Shown here: positions 1-8,353 of the stretch, piece after piece
Layout: every line of letters starts with the position of its first letter
Position numbering within the stretch: position 1 is the stretch's first letter
Source: Verrucomicrobiales bacterium
Lineage (GTDB): Bacteria > Verrucomicrobiota > Verrucomicrobiia > Verrucomicrobiales > DEV007
Direction of reading: 5' to 3'
DNA length: 38,830 bases
Assembly (NCBI GenBank): GCA_029940475.1
Contig: JAPYUT010000036.1
Coordinates: 1 to 38,830 of the forward strand
The notes under the pieces: generated by a model
Told to the model about the DNA's origin: nothing
Databases searched by the model: none
What the model saw: only the letters and a program-made list of their open reading frames with translations
Program-made: the position numbers and the translations under genes

Positions 1-86
1 TAAGCCATTGGCTGCCCCTGATTCTCCCGATCATGCGATCACTAAATTCTAGTTTCCAGGCTGGACCCTGATTCCCCGTTTTTAAC

Positions 87-854
87 ATGCTTACAAGTAA
101 GGTGATATTCAGTTGTCTGGCCGTAATGCTCTGTAACGTTATCGCTCCAGCAAATACACAACCCTTGGCTGAGTTCAAGGATGGCAAGAGAACATGGAGC
201 TACGAGAAAGTCACCGTTCACGGCTGGATCGTGTTTATCGAGATCTCGATCGCGAGGGATGTTCCATTGAAGGAGAAGATTGAAGGGCAATTGACAGTCG
301 GCCTTGAGAACTTCCTCGGCAAAGTGCCTGAAGAGGCACTGGATTTCCTCAGGAAAATTCCGATCTGGGTAAGTAATGAACCGGGTTACCCGCTGCGGAA
401 GAATGAAAGAGGGGTTATACCCTTTCATCGCAGCAAGGCCTGGTTGCGGAAACACGGGCTAAACCCCCACATGGCACCCGGTGTTCATGTCATCAATCCC
501 CAGGCTGCTTTTTTTGAGCATAAAATTTTAGAATGGGGACCGATGACCTTGCTGCATGAACTGGCACACGCTTACCACAACGTGAAACTCAAGCTGAGCA
601 ATGAAGTGATTAACAATGCGTATGCGAAGGCGATGGCCAAAGGGCTTTATCTCAGGGTTCCCGACCGGAAGGACAAGGTGAAGAAAGTCAGGGCGTATGC
701 GGCGACCAATCACGAGGAATATTTCGCTGAACTCACCGAGGCCTATTTCGGAAACAATGACTGGTTCCCGCATAACCGTGAAGAACTTAAGGAATATGAT
801 CCGCAGGGTTACAGGATGATCGAGGAATTGTGGGACGCGGCGGCTTTTCGCTGA
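87..854 (+). CDS. Secreted lethal-factor-like (ATLF-type) zinc metallopeptidase
   Basis: Predicted 255-residue exported protein. Residues 1-24 form a signal peptide (hydrophobic core LAVMLCNVIA, probable cleavage near the Ala/Thr after it). Zinc site: H157-E158-L-A-H161, with a second conserved block, Y204-A-x-T-N-H-x-E211-Y-F-A-E. The Tyr-to-Glu spacing of seven residues equals that between the catalytic Tyr728 and zinc ligand Glu735 of anthrax lethal factor, so E211 is the likely third ligand. This places it near the ATLF/M34 gluzincin group rather than the thermolysins. A paralogue with the same motifs lies at 7555-8286 on the other strand, on the far side of the pseudopilin cassette. The substrate is unknown; a role in processing envelope proteins or a secreted effector is inference. 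The start is the only ATG preceding the signal peptide. Confidence 0.8.
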   Translation: MLTSKVIFSCLAVMLCNVIAPANTQPLAEFKDGKRTWSYEKVTVHGWIVFIEISIARDVPLKEKIEGQLTVGLENFLGKVPEEALDFLRKIPIWVSNEPGYPLRKNERGVIPFHRSKAWLRKHGLNPHMAPGVHVINPQAAFFEHKILEWGPMTLLHELAHAYHNVKLKLSNEVINNAYAKAMAKGLYLRVPDRKDKVKKVRAYAATNHEEYFAELTEAYFGNNDWFPHNREELKEYDPQGYRMIEELWDAAAFR

Positions 855-1053
855 TTTATGCTCTCTCCACAGGGTTTATCAGGGACACTTTCTGGTTGAC
901 CTCCGATGCCATAACCTTGCGGCAAGTGCTGTAAAATCTTGAGTATCGGGTTTTAAAACATGGATTTCGTCTGCCGTAATTCATTTACAATGAATATACA
1001 TTCGTGTAATTTGTAGTCACAGGTGAGCAGTATTTGATCCCTGAGAAACCTGT
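855..1053. other. Intergenic region upstream of pseudopilin cassette
   Basis: About 200 bases that must hold the promoter of the cassette beginning at 1054. The 3' half (roughly 940-1020) is AT-rich compared with the flanking genes, but no convincing -35/-10 pair or terminator could be assigned by eye. Confidence 0.4.
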
Positions 1054-1758
1054 ATGTATAAGGCTCACTTTAATAATGAACTGCACAGTTGCCTCGCTTC
1101 GCGGCGAACGGGGTTCACTCTGCTTGAGTTGCTGGTTGTCTTGATGATCATTTCAATGTTGATGGTATTGTCGATACCGGCGATCAAGGGCTTAACATCA
1201 ACAGCGGGAATGAGCACTGCGGTTCGCCATATTTCCAGCATGATGACGCTGGGGCGCAGCCGAGCCATTGCCAAGCGCACTATTGTCAGGTTTGGTATTG
1301 TTACTCTCTGGGAAGATGACAGTGAGGCCGCCTACCGCAAGTACGGCCTTTGGGAATGGGATAGGGAGACAGAACAATTTGTAGCCTTCCAGGAATGGAA
1401 AACCCTGCCGCAGGGCTTGGTGTTCGAGGCGGACCAGCGAGACTATATTCGTTCTGCCCATTATGCGCAGGAAGACGGCAGCAGTGTGCGTGGTGATTTC
1501 CTGCCAACAGGTGAAGCAGAGTCTTTTATCGAAAATATCCACTCAAAGCGTGTCAAGGTGGTGTTTTTCGAGTTTACACCCTCTGGAGGTGCCCGACTTC
1601 CGGGTGGCGAAGAGCGCAACGTATTAATTGTCGTCATCAACGGCTATATGGATCCCGCCGGCGGCGGGAACATTGTCTACACTGACGAGCACAAAAAAAA
1701 CTGGGCACAGTTCAATATAGATACTCTAACCGGGCGCGTGCGCATCTACAGGCCATGA
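1054..1758 (+). CDS. Verru_Chthon cassette protein D-like pseudopilin
   Basis: A 234-residue prepilin-like protein. After a 20-residue basic leader, the sequence RTG-FTLLELLVVL carries the class III (type IV prepilin) signal with Gly at -1, Phe at +1 and Glu at +5, followed by a hydrophobic helix to about residue 45. The remainder is a globular, GspH-like domain starting with a conserved helix (SRAIAKRTIVRFGIV). Size, order and neighbours match protein D of the Verru_Chthon cassette families known from Verrucomicrobia. It is the first gene of a translationally coupled set: its TGA overlaps the ATG of the next gene (ATGA at 1755-1758). Cleavage by a PilD-type prepilin peptidase is expected, but none is encoded here. 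Confidence 0.8.
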   Translation: MYKAHFNNELHSCLASRRTGFTLLELLVVLMIISMLMVLSIPAIKGLTSTAGMSTAVRHISSMMTLGRSRAIAKRTIVRFGIVTLWEDDSEAAYRKYGLWEWDRETEQFVAFQEWKTLPQGLVFEADQRDYIRSAHYAQEDGSSVRGDFLPTGEAESFIENIHSKRVKVVFFEFTPSGGARLPGGEERNVLIVVINGYMDPAGGGNIVYTDEHKKNWAQFNIDTLTGRVRIYRP

Positions 1759-2279
1759 AGAATAGAGGCTCGTCAGCTGCCCGGGGATTCAGCCTCATTG
1801 AGATCGTCATTACTGTCGGAATTCTCGCGACAGTTGTGATTTCATTGGTCGGAATCCTTCCGGTAGGGATTAAGTCTGCGGAAGATGCCGCTAACAGGAC
1901 GGTCTTGGCTGTGATTCTTGAGGATGTGCACAACAGGCTTGAGGGGCAGCTATTGGAACCCGGTGAAGTTGCCGCGAGCCCATTTTTCTACGATCGCCAG
2001 GGGCTCTATATTGGTGAGGACTCCAATGAAGAAGTAAAGGCGGGGCGTCTTTACAGGGCAGATGCTCGTCTGATCGACATTGCGGAAGGTTCGCGCTTGG
2101 AACATACCAGCGGATTGATGGCTGTCAGGATTGATGTGTGGTGGCCGGTTGACACATATTCCGGGGCACCGCTGCGGAAGGGAAAACCTCAGGAAACAAT
2201 CACTTTTTACGTCACGCCGCTTACTGGGGCCGATTGGCCGGCGATTGACACGAATTACCGCCCAAAAATAGAGTTTTGA
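1755..2279 (+). CDS. Verru_Chthon cassette protein B-like pseudopilin
   Basis: A 174-residue prepilin-like protein with leader MKNRGSSAARG followed by FSLIEIVITVGILATVV. It has the canonical Gly(-1)/Phe(+1)/Glu(+5) prepilin peptidase site at residues 11-16 and a transmembrane helix to about residue 35. Length and position match Verru_Chthon cassette protein B. The C-terminal part ends with a segment describing a beta strand (PQETITFYVTPL), typical of pseudopilin cores. It overlaps the preceding gene by four bases and the next gene by one base (TGATG). Such tight coupling suggests stoichiometric co-translation of pilus subunits. Confidence 0.8.
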   Translation: MKNRGSSAARGFSLIEIVITVGILATVVISLVGILPVGIKSAEDAANRTVLAVILEDVHNRLEGQLLEPGEVAASPFFYDRQGLYIGEDSNEEVKAGRLYRADARLIDIAEGSRLEHTSGLMAVRIDVWWPVDTYSGAPLRKGKPQETITFYVTPLTGADWPAIDTNYRPKIEF

Positions 2280-3274
2280 TGTCTCCTAAACGCAATATTT
2301 CGGTAGCGGCGTTTACTCTCCTTGAGTTGATGGTGTCCTTGGTTGTCTTCGCTGGGATACTGGTAGTTTTCTCGACGCTAACTTCAGGTATTGTCAAGAT
2401 GTGGACGGAGGGGGAAAGCAGGATCGAAACTCATCAGAACGCACGGGGGGCACTGGAAATTATAACGCGGGAGCTTACTCCCGCAGTGGTTGATACCCGC
2501 ATGCAGTTCGCGGTAGTCCCTGCGGACGAACTGACCCGCCGGGGGGCAAAACATCTGGTTGCAGATTCTCCTGTTATCCTGTGGATGGCACCCCTTGGTG
2601 AACAGGGGGACCTGCGCTGCGTGGGGTATTTCCTGTTTCGCGACGCCACAAGGGGATTTTATCGTCTCAAGCGTATCTATATCAGGCCGCTGGAGGACAG
2701 GGCTTACTTTCCGGTTATGGTCAACGAGAGTAATCCGCGTGACCCGGCACTGCGCATCAGTGCAACTAATGCGGATTGGTTTCTGCGCAATTGGGATAAC
2801 AAGGCTTTCGATGAGGAGGATCCTGCAAATGATGATGCCATCGTGACCACAGTTGCGGATAACGTCATTGCTTTCTGGGTGCAGTGTCTTGATCTTGCCG
2901 GCAATCCCGTGCCAACACTGATGAAGGCTCCTCACCACGCCGGGAGTGCAATGATCTATAACTCCGCGGCTTATTTCCAAATGACCACCACCACGCCATT
3001 TGACAGCGGGAAAACCACTGAATTTCTTGCCGCCAGCGGACAGTCAATGAAGGCTAATCGTGTGCCCTCCGCAGTGGATGTCACCGTGGTAACCATCGAT
3101 TCAACGGTAATTTCCAGGGGAATGGATATCCCGGCAGTGGAGAATATTTTTGCGGCAGACGGTTCGCTTGACGTTGAGGAATCGATTATGCGCTTCAATC
3201 GTGCGCTGCTTGACAGAAACATTAAAAACGGCAGGACGTTCACGACAAGGGTGAATTTGCTCAATGGTCAATAA
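2279..3274 (+). CDS. Verru_Chthon cassette protein C-like pseudopilin
   Basis: A 331-residue prepilin-like protein, GspJ/PilW-like in size. The N-terminus reads MSPKRNISVAA-FTLLELMVSLVVFAG. Here the residue before the cleavage site is Ala, not the usual Gly, while Glu(+5) is kept. A TTG three bases upstream could also serve, but the ATG at 2279 forms a TGATG overlap with the preceding stop and is preferred. The large C-terminal domain includes a run with ITRELTPAVVDTRMQF, a conserved-looking feature of cassette protein C. The next gene starts inside its last codons (overlap 3264-3274). The role is probably a minor pseudopilin in a Verrucomicrobia-specific type IV pilus or type II secretion-like fibre. 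Confidence 0.8.
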   Translation: MSPKRNISVAAFTLLELMVSLVVFAGILVVFSTLTSGIVKMWTEGESRIETHQNARGALEIITRELTPAVVDTRMQFAVVPADELTRRGAKHLVADSPVILWMAPLGEQGDLRCVGYFLFRDATRGFYRLKRIYIRPLEDRAYFPVMVNESNPRDPALRISATNADWFLRNWDNKAFDEEDPANDDAIVTTVADNVIAFWVQCLDLAGNPVPTLMKAPHHAGSAMIYNSAAYFQMTTTTPFDSGKTTEFLAASGQSMKANRVPSAVDVTVVTIDSTVISRGMDIPAVENIFAADGSLDVEESIMRFNRALLDRNIKNGRTFTTRVNLLNGQ

Positions 3275-6200
3275 CCTCATACATAAGAGAACACAGTTTG
3301 CCGGGGACGAATCCCGGCGCTGTGGTGTTGCGCTGGTAACAACCATGTTCCTGTTGGCTGCCCTGACAATCCTTGTCATCGGTTTTATCAGCAGCATGTC
3401 AGTCGAGTCTGGGGCTTCCTCCGCAATTCAGGACGCACAGCGCACCAAGATGATCGCCCAGGGGGCGCTCAGTCATGCCATTGACTTGTTGCGCACCAAT
3501 ATTCCTGAGCCTGCGCCAATTAATGAGGTTGAGGCGCCGTTTAATCTTGCACAACCCGAAATCTCAGGGACACAGTCCCGTCCGTTTTCAATTGAGGTTA
3601 ATTCGGCTCCAGTGAGTGCTGCGGAGCACTGGATTGTGAACCCGGGAAGGTTGACTGTTATTGGCAGTTCAGGGAACGTAAGCCATGTGCCTTTGCATAC
3701 CGGGGAAGTTACTGCGGATCCGGCCGGTGAATTGACCAGGGATGCGCAATCCGTTGACCTGAACGAGCCTTTACCCGGGGAGCAATCACCCCCCATCGCG
3801 ATGGATCCCAATGCCAGTGGCAGTTCATCTTCAAGGTCGCGTCCGGAAATGCGGGTGCGTTGGGTCCCGGTCCTTGAAGACCCGGGGCAATTACCGGGAA
3901 AGGATAACAGCATGGTCGGCCGCTATGCGTTCTGGATGGATGATGAGTGCGCGAAACTTAACTTCAATGTGGCTCTTGGTAAACCATCACCCAGTGAGGA
4001 TCGTGCTTTCCATCAGATGCTCAGGATGGGGATGATGACGCCGTTTTTCTTCCGGGGTGACGGGGCAACCACATTCAGTGATAGGAATCGGCGGCCCTGG
4101 TCACTGGGACATCCCCGATCAGTGAACCTGGATGTGCTTTTTGCTTCATCCTCTGAACTGGATCATAACCGCCTTCTGGCATACAGCTGGCTGCATGGCT
4201 TCAGCCGTTACATGGAGGCTATCCTGAATTTCGTGAATGTTGCCGATCCCGAGCTCTGGCTGAACAGGCAACGATTCAACCTGAGCTTCTACAGCCGGGC
4301 GCCTGAGTTCAATGTTTTCGGCAAATCCCGGCTGTTTACCACCAATTATCCCTTATCACTTGAGGCAGGACCCCTCTATCAGCAGCCTTTCATGGTGAAT
4401 CCTGAAGGTGACCGGGTTTTGCATTTGCATTCACTGATGGGCAGTTTCGGATTCACCCGTCGAGTTCAGGATGATAGCGGTGGCAATGTTCTTGCAGGCA
4501 ACATGGTTAACCGGGCGCAACTCGAGATGCTGATGCGCTACATGAGTCGAAAGTGGCCCGGTTACGGGGCAAGCTTTATCGATAAATACGGTGAGCGTGA
4601 ATGTTTTCAGATTGCCCTCAACATGCTGCTGATGGCTCGCATGGCCACTACCTCGATGGGCAATGAGCTGGAGGGGTTCAGCCGTAGTTATTCCCTGAGA
4701 ACAACGAGTGTTAATTATGCCCCGCATCAGCAGGAAATGAGAGGCAATGCCCCGGAACGGATGTACTGGAGATTTAATACCGGGGGTGAGGAAGTGCTGA
4801 TGCTGCCACAGACCCCGGGACCGCACATCACGGAGGTGCGTCTGATCTTTGAGCCGGAACCGGCACCCACCCCCGGCGAGTATTACATTACTTACCGTTA
4901 CGAGACCGAATACTACATGCCTTCATTCGGGCCGGTTGTCCGCGCAGAACACTTTCCAAGCCGGGTTGATTATCTGCGGATTAAGACATCCGGTGCCGGG
5001 GTCAGAAATGAGCAGGAGTTTGGTGCGCGATCCCCCGTCGACCAGCACGGATCACGAAATTGGAACCACAGAAGGAGCCTGGGGCAGTTAATTGCGAGGC
5101 CAAGCGGGAATATTGGCCCGGCAAAGGCCACTTTACGTGATGGGGTCGTGAACCAACGCGTGATTGCTAGTTCCGTGCCGCAGGTTATTGGCAGGCAACG
5201 CCGCCTGATACCCGTCGAGGATGCCCAGAAGCTTGTCTATCGTCCGGCTTTGGGCTCCACGGTAAGGCTGAGTTACAAGATCAGGCTTGGCATGGGAGTT
5301 CAGCCTGACCTTGAACGCGCAGGGAGTGGGGCAGGTCGTCCGCGACAGATGATTCCTCTTGGCGAGACGGAATCGGAGACCCTGAGTGGAGATGCCGTTA
5401 TTGACCTGTTAAGCGGTGAACCCTTGGTGCTTGCCTGGGAAATTGCTGACCCTAGATTAAGCGGGATAGCCAAGGAATGGGTGCTTGATACGGATGACAG
5501 TGATGGTGAGTTTGGAACCCCGGGAGAGAAGAATTCAATTGAACCGGAAGAGGACTCGGAGGAGAAGAGCAAATATAAATACATCCAGCGCGGTCCGAAA
5601 GGAATGCGCCTGGCAAGGCACCCATTCAACCGTGCTGATGAATACAACTCGAAAAGCCGGACATCATCCAAGGGATACTGGTCGGTAATTCACACTGGCA
5701 TGCAATCAGGGGTTCAATGGCGAACCTGGGACCTGGGGGCTGCGGCAGGGCAGGGGAATCCCCCGGATTGGCTGCTGCTTGAGCTGCTGGGCGCGACTTA
5801 CCCGATGCAGCACGCCAACTGGAGAATAGACAACACCCTGCCTGATAGTTTTTCGACGATTTCATACATGAACAGCACGGCGGGACAGGTTAACATCAAC
5901 TCGCGCATCTACCCGAGAAACCGGTGGTTTACCGCGCCGGAGCGGCGCAAGCCCCTGGAGGGTGTGTTCAAGCATCTGCGATCGGATAGTGAAGTGAATC
6001 AATTCATTGACGGCATTATTGCGCATCAGGATGACAATGAGGTCTTTGAGTTTATCGGGGAGTTGGCGGATGTGGATGGATTCGATAACGGAGAGAATCG
6101 CTGGAAAGCCGAGGCTTTTCTGCGGGATATGGCGGGATGCCTGACAACCCAGTCGAATACATTTGGCCTTTGGGGGGTTGCCCAAACGGTGAAAAAAGTG

Positions 6201-6650
6201 CGAGCAAACAGTGAATATGACCAGTTCGAAAGAGGTGACAAGGTTCTTGGGGAAAAGCGTTTTTTTGCAATTATTGAGCGCTATGTATGGCCCGGCAAAG
6301 ATGGGGTTCCCGGTAATGCCCACCTGAACGAATCCGGGCGATGGGATCGACTGGCGGTGCCTGAGAGCGAGATTAATCTGGATGATTCCGATACTGACCG
6401 TTTGTTCGGGTTGCCGGGATCGCCGCCCCTGCGACGGCAGGGAGCAGCGCAGACAGGACGGCGTCTTGTGCTTAATATTGACGGAAGTTATCCGGAGTAT
6501 GACGGCCCCCAGGAGGTTGGAATGGACAATTTCAGCAAAAGTTCCCTTGGAGATATCAGCTACCGGGGATCAAGCCTGGAGGATGCCTATAACCCGCCGC
6601 AACCCGTAATCAAGTATCGTGTTACCTATTTCAAATATCTGGACAAGTAG
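3264..6650 (+). CDS. Verru_Chthon cassette protein A-like giant pilin-associated protein
   Basis: An 1128-residue protein, the largest member of the cassette. Residues 20-45 (CGVALVTTMFLLAALTILVIG) resemble the PilX/GspK N-terminal helix, which follows a short basic leader and lacks a classical Glu(+5). This is followed by a QGALSHAIDLLR segment, as in PilX_N-type proteins. The rest is a long periplasmic or extracellular region with no recognisable catalytic motif. It has a conspicuously acidic stretch around residues 750-770 (DTDDSDGEF... EPEEDSEEKSK) that could bind calcium or be a linker. The length fits the family of Verru_Chthon cassette protein A. It is probably a fibre-tip or scaffold protein assembled with the three pseudopilins encoded just upstream; this is inference from context. 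Confidence 0.8.
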   Translation: MVNNLIHKRTQFAGDESRRCGVALVTTMFLLAALTILVIGFISSMSVESGASSAIQDAQRTKMIAQGALSHAIDLLRTNIPEPAPINEVEAPFNLAQPEISGTQSRPFSIEVNSAPVSAAEHWIVNPGRLTVIGSSGNVSHVPLHTGEVTADPAGELTRDAQSVDLNEPLPGEQSPPIAMDPNASGSSSSRSRPEMRVRWVPVLEDPGQLPGKDNSMVGRYAFWMDDECAKLNFNVALGKPSPSEDRAFHQMLRMGMMTPFFFRGDGATTFSDRNRRPWSLGHPRSVNLDVLFASSSELDHNRLLAYSWLHGFSRYMEAILNFVNVADPELWLNRQRFNLSFYSRAPEFNVFGKSRLFTTNYPLSLEAGPLYQQPFMVNPEGDRVLHLHSLMGSFGFTRRVQDDSGGNVLAGNMVNRAQLEMLMRYMSRKWPGYGASFIDKYGERECFQIALNMLLMARMATTSMGNELEGFSRSYSLRTTSVNYAPHQQEMRGNAPERMYWRFNTGGEEVLMLPQTPGPHITEVRLIFEPEPAPTPGEYYITYRYETEYYMPSFGPVVRAEHFPSRVDYLRIKTSGAGVRNEQEFGARSPVDQHGSRNWNHRRSLGQLIARPSGNIGPAKATLRDGVVNQRVIASSVPQVIGRQRRLIPVEDAQKLVYRPALGSTVRLSYKIRLGMGVQPDLERAGSGAGRPRQMIPLGETESETLSGDAVIDLLSGEPLVLAWEIADPRLSGIAKEWVLDTDDSDGEFGTPGEKNSIEPEEDSEEKSKYKYIQRGPKGMRLARHPFNRADEYNSKSRTSSKGYWSVIHTGMQSGVQWRTWDLGAAAGQGNPPDWLLLELLGATYPMQHANWRIDNTLPDSFSTISYMNSTAGQVNINSRIYPRNRWFTAPERRKPLEGVFKHLRSDSEVNQFIDGIIAHQDDNEVFEFIGELADVDGFDNGENRWKAEAFLRDMAGCLTTQSNTFGLWGVAQTVKKVRANSEYDQFERGDKVLGEKRFFAIIERYVWPGKDGVPGNAHLNESGRWDRLAVPESEINLDDSDTDRLFGLPGSPPLRRQGAAQTGRRLVLNIDGSYPEYDGPQEVGMDNFSKSSLGDISYRGSSLEDAYNPPQPVIKYRVTYFKYLDK

Positions 6651-7470
6651 CCTGTTGTTGTTTTTGTCGGCTGTCATGGGGGCATCCGTATCGGGACAGG
6701 CTCACGATTCGAAGCAGTTGCCACTACTGCCTCTTTTGCCATCGGAATTATCTGCGGCGATGCCAAATGAGGTGAAAGGCTGGCAACTAAAACAGGCGAC
6801 GGCGAAAAACACATACACAAAATGGCTTCAAACAAGGGCAATCCGTGTATTCGAGTCACAACCGAGACATAAGGACGATGTGCCATTAACGATGAGGGTG
6901 AAACTGACGGATACGGGGCGGTTTTATCCGGCTATCCAGCATTTTCGTTCGCTGGCAAAACTGGAAGATGATGGCACTGGTGCAGATCCCCTCAGGCGGC
7001 GGTTTGCCGGATTGAGGGGGAGTGAGCAACGTTTCCCCGATGGTCGCACACAGGTAAAGGTATTGATCGAGGGACGCTACATCGTGGAGTTTCTCCTGCC
7101 GGAGGGATTCAGGGATGCGCAGCTCGATCTGTTCCTCGATGCATTCAGTTTCAATGCTCTCAAGGGGAAAAAAGAACGTCCGGTGAAGAAATTACCTGCT
7201 GCCTATACCATGCATTCAATTGACGAACTGCATCCTGAGAGAAATCGTTCCTACCAGATGGCAATCATTACGGCCGAGGAAGTGAATAAAATGCTTGAGC
7301 AGATTCTCGCTGTCGATCCCTCTATAGCTGAGGACGGGGATGAGCCTGACAGGGAAGGCAGCGATCTTTTGGTGCCCGGTGATGTTAGCGATAACGAGTC
7401 CGGGTTATTGATTCCCCAAGAAGCGGAGGAGGAAGGTGAGTCGCTTTTGCTGCCGCAGGAAGCGGAGTAA
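6619..7470 (+). CDS. Secreted protein with C-terminal acidic LLxPxx repeats, cassette-associated
   Basis: A 283-residue protein not matched to a named family. The frame opens with GTG at 6619, overlapping the preceding gene by 32 bases. That start gives a hydrophobic segment (SLLLFLSAVMGASVSG) compatible with a signal peptide cleaved near residue 27, although the n-region lacks Lys or Arg. A start at one of the TTG/CTG codons around 6652-6660 is possible. The middle is an alpha/beta domain rich in basic residues. The last 36 residues are a 13-residue repeat, present two and three-quarter times, with core S-x-L-L-(V/I/L)-P-(G/Q)-(D/E), and the protein ends within the third copy. Overlap with the cassette suggests it is part of the same operon and apparatus. 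Confidence 0.65.
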   Translation: MLPISNIWTSSLLLFLSAVMGASVSGQAHDSKQLPLLPLLPSELSAAMPNEVKGWQLKQATAKNTYTKWLQTRAIRVFESQPRHKDDVPLTMRVKLTDTGRFYPAIQHFRSLAKLEDDGTGADPLRRRFAGLRGSEQRFPDGRTQVKVLIEGRYIVEFLLPEGFRDAQLDLFLDAFSFNALKGKKERPVKKLPAAYTMHSIDELHPERNRSYQMAIITAEEVNKMLEQILAVDPSIAEDGDEPDREGSDLLVPGDVSDNESGLLIPQEAEEEGESLLLPQEAE

Positions 7471-7554
7471 TGACAGTCTTTACTCTCCCCAGAAGAGAGC
7501 ATTGGCTACCCGGGGAACTGGTGGCCTGACATGGATTAAGCTGTCGCAGCCTGT

Positions 7555-8286
7555 TTAACGGGCAGGTCCCCAGACAGTTTCCATTACCCGGTGCAACTCG
7601 GGGTCATGTTTCTTGAGTTCGGCGCGCACGAAAGGATAGAAGTCATTGCGATAAAAATAGGCTTCAGTGCCCTCGGCAAAATATTCCTTGTGGTTGGTCA
7701 TGGCGTAGTGCCTGACATTTTGTCCGGTGAACAGCATGACTTTATCGTAACTTCCTGCATCCCGGGCCTTTTTATAGGCGGCGATCACAGCGGGATGCTC
7801 AAAGGAGAGAAACTGGTCATGGTAAGCGTGAGCGAGTTCGTGCAGCACGACTGCAGGGTGCTTGAGCAGTTGTCCGCGGGAAAACAGCGCTTTGGCCTGG
7901 GGGATGTGGACTTTTTTAACGAGCCTGGGGTCATGTCCGTTTGATTTCAACCAGCGCAGTCCGGGATGATATTGCATCGCGTGCAGGGTGGGGTGGCTGT
8001 ATTCAATCCATATTTCGCAGGTGCGCAATTTCTTGAGCGCTTCACCCTGCACAAGAATGGCAATACGCTGCAGGTGATTGGCCAGCATGTTGAGGGATTT
8101 GCCTCCTGTCTCGGCGTATTTCCCTTTAAGCATTGCGGGGTCGATATGAACTTTCCAACCTTCGATCATTCTGGTAACGGGGTCAAAGCGAACGCCGTTC
8201 TTTACACCTGGAGGTTCAGCGGTTGCGCAAGTAATGGGTGCTATTATTGCGGCAAGAAAAGTGATAGGGAATAATTTGGATTTCAT
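7555..8286 (-). CDS. Secreted lethal-factor-like zinc metallopeptidase (paralogue)
   Basis: A 243-residue exported protein read from the ATG at 8286. A longer in-frame extension to 8388 would bury the signal peptide and is rejected. Residues 1-23 (KLFPITFLAAIIAPITCATA) form a signal peptide. The zinc motif is H149-E150-L-A-H153, and the second block is Y194-A-M-T-N-H-K-E201-Y-F-A-E. The seven-residue Tyr-to-Glu spacing is the same as in the paralogue at 87-854 and in anthrax lethal factor. The C-terminus (RAELKKHDPELHRVMETVWG) also parallels the paralogue (REELKEYDPQGYRMIEELWD). It follows the CE15 gene by 67 bases in the same direction and converges on the cassette operon. The function beyond proteolysis is unknown. 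Confidence 0.8.
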   Translation of the reverse strand: MKSKLFPITFLAAIIAPITCATAEPPGVKNGVRFDPVTRMIEGWKVHIDPAMLKGKYAETGGKSLNMLANHLQRIAILVQGEALKKLRTCEIWIEYSHPTLHAMQYHPGLRWLKSNGHDPRLVKKVHIPQAKALFSRGQLLKHPAVVLHELAHAYHDQFLSFEHPAVIAAYKKARDAGSYDKVMLFTGQNVRHYAMTNHKEYFAEGTEAYFYRNDFYPFVRAELKKHDPELHRVMETVWGPAR

Positions 8287-8353
8287 AATAAGGCAGGTTG
8301 GAGATAGGCTTGCGCGGCCGACAAGTGTGCCTTGTGGCACAATGAGAGGGTAT

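Noticed and set aside
87..8286. Inverted paralogous proteases flanking the cassette, as ends of a composite transposon
   Set aside because: The similarity is at protein level only; no terminal repeats, target-site duplication or transposase are visible.
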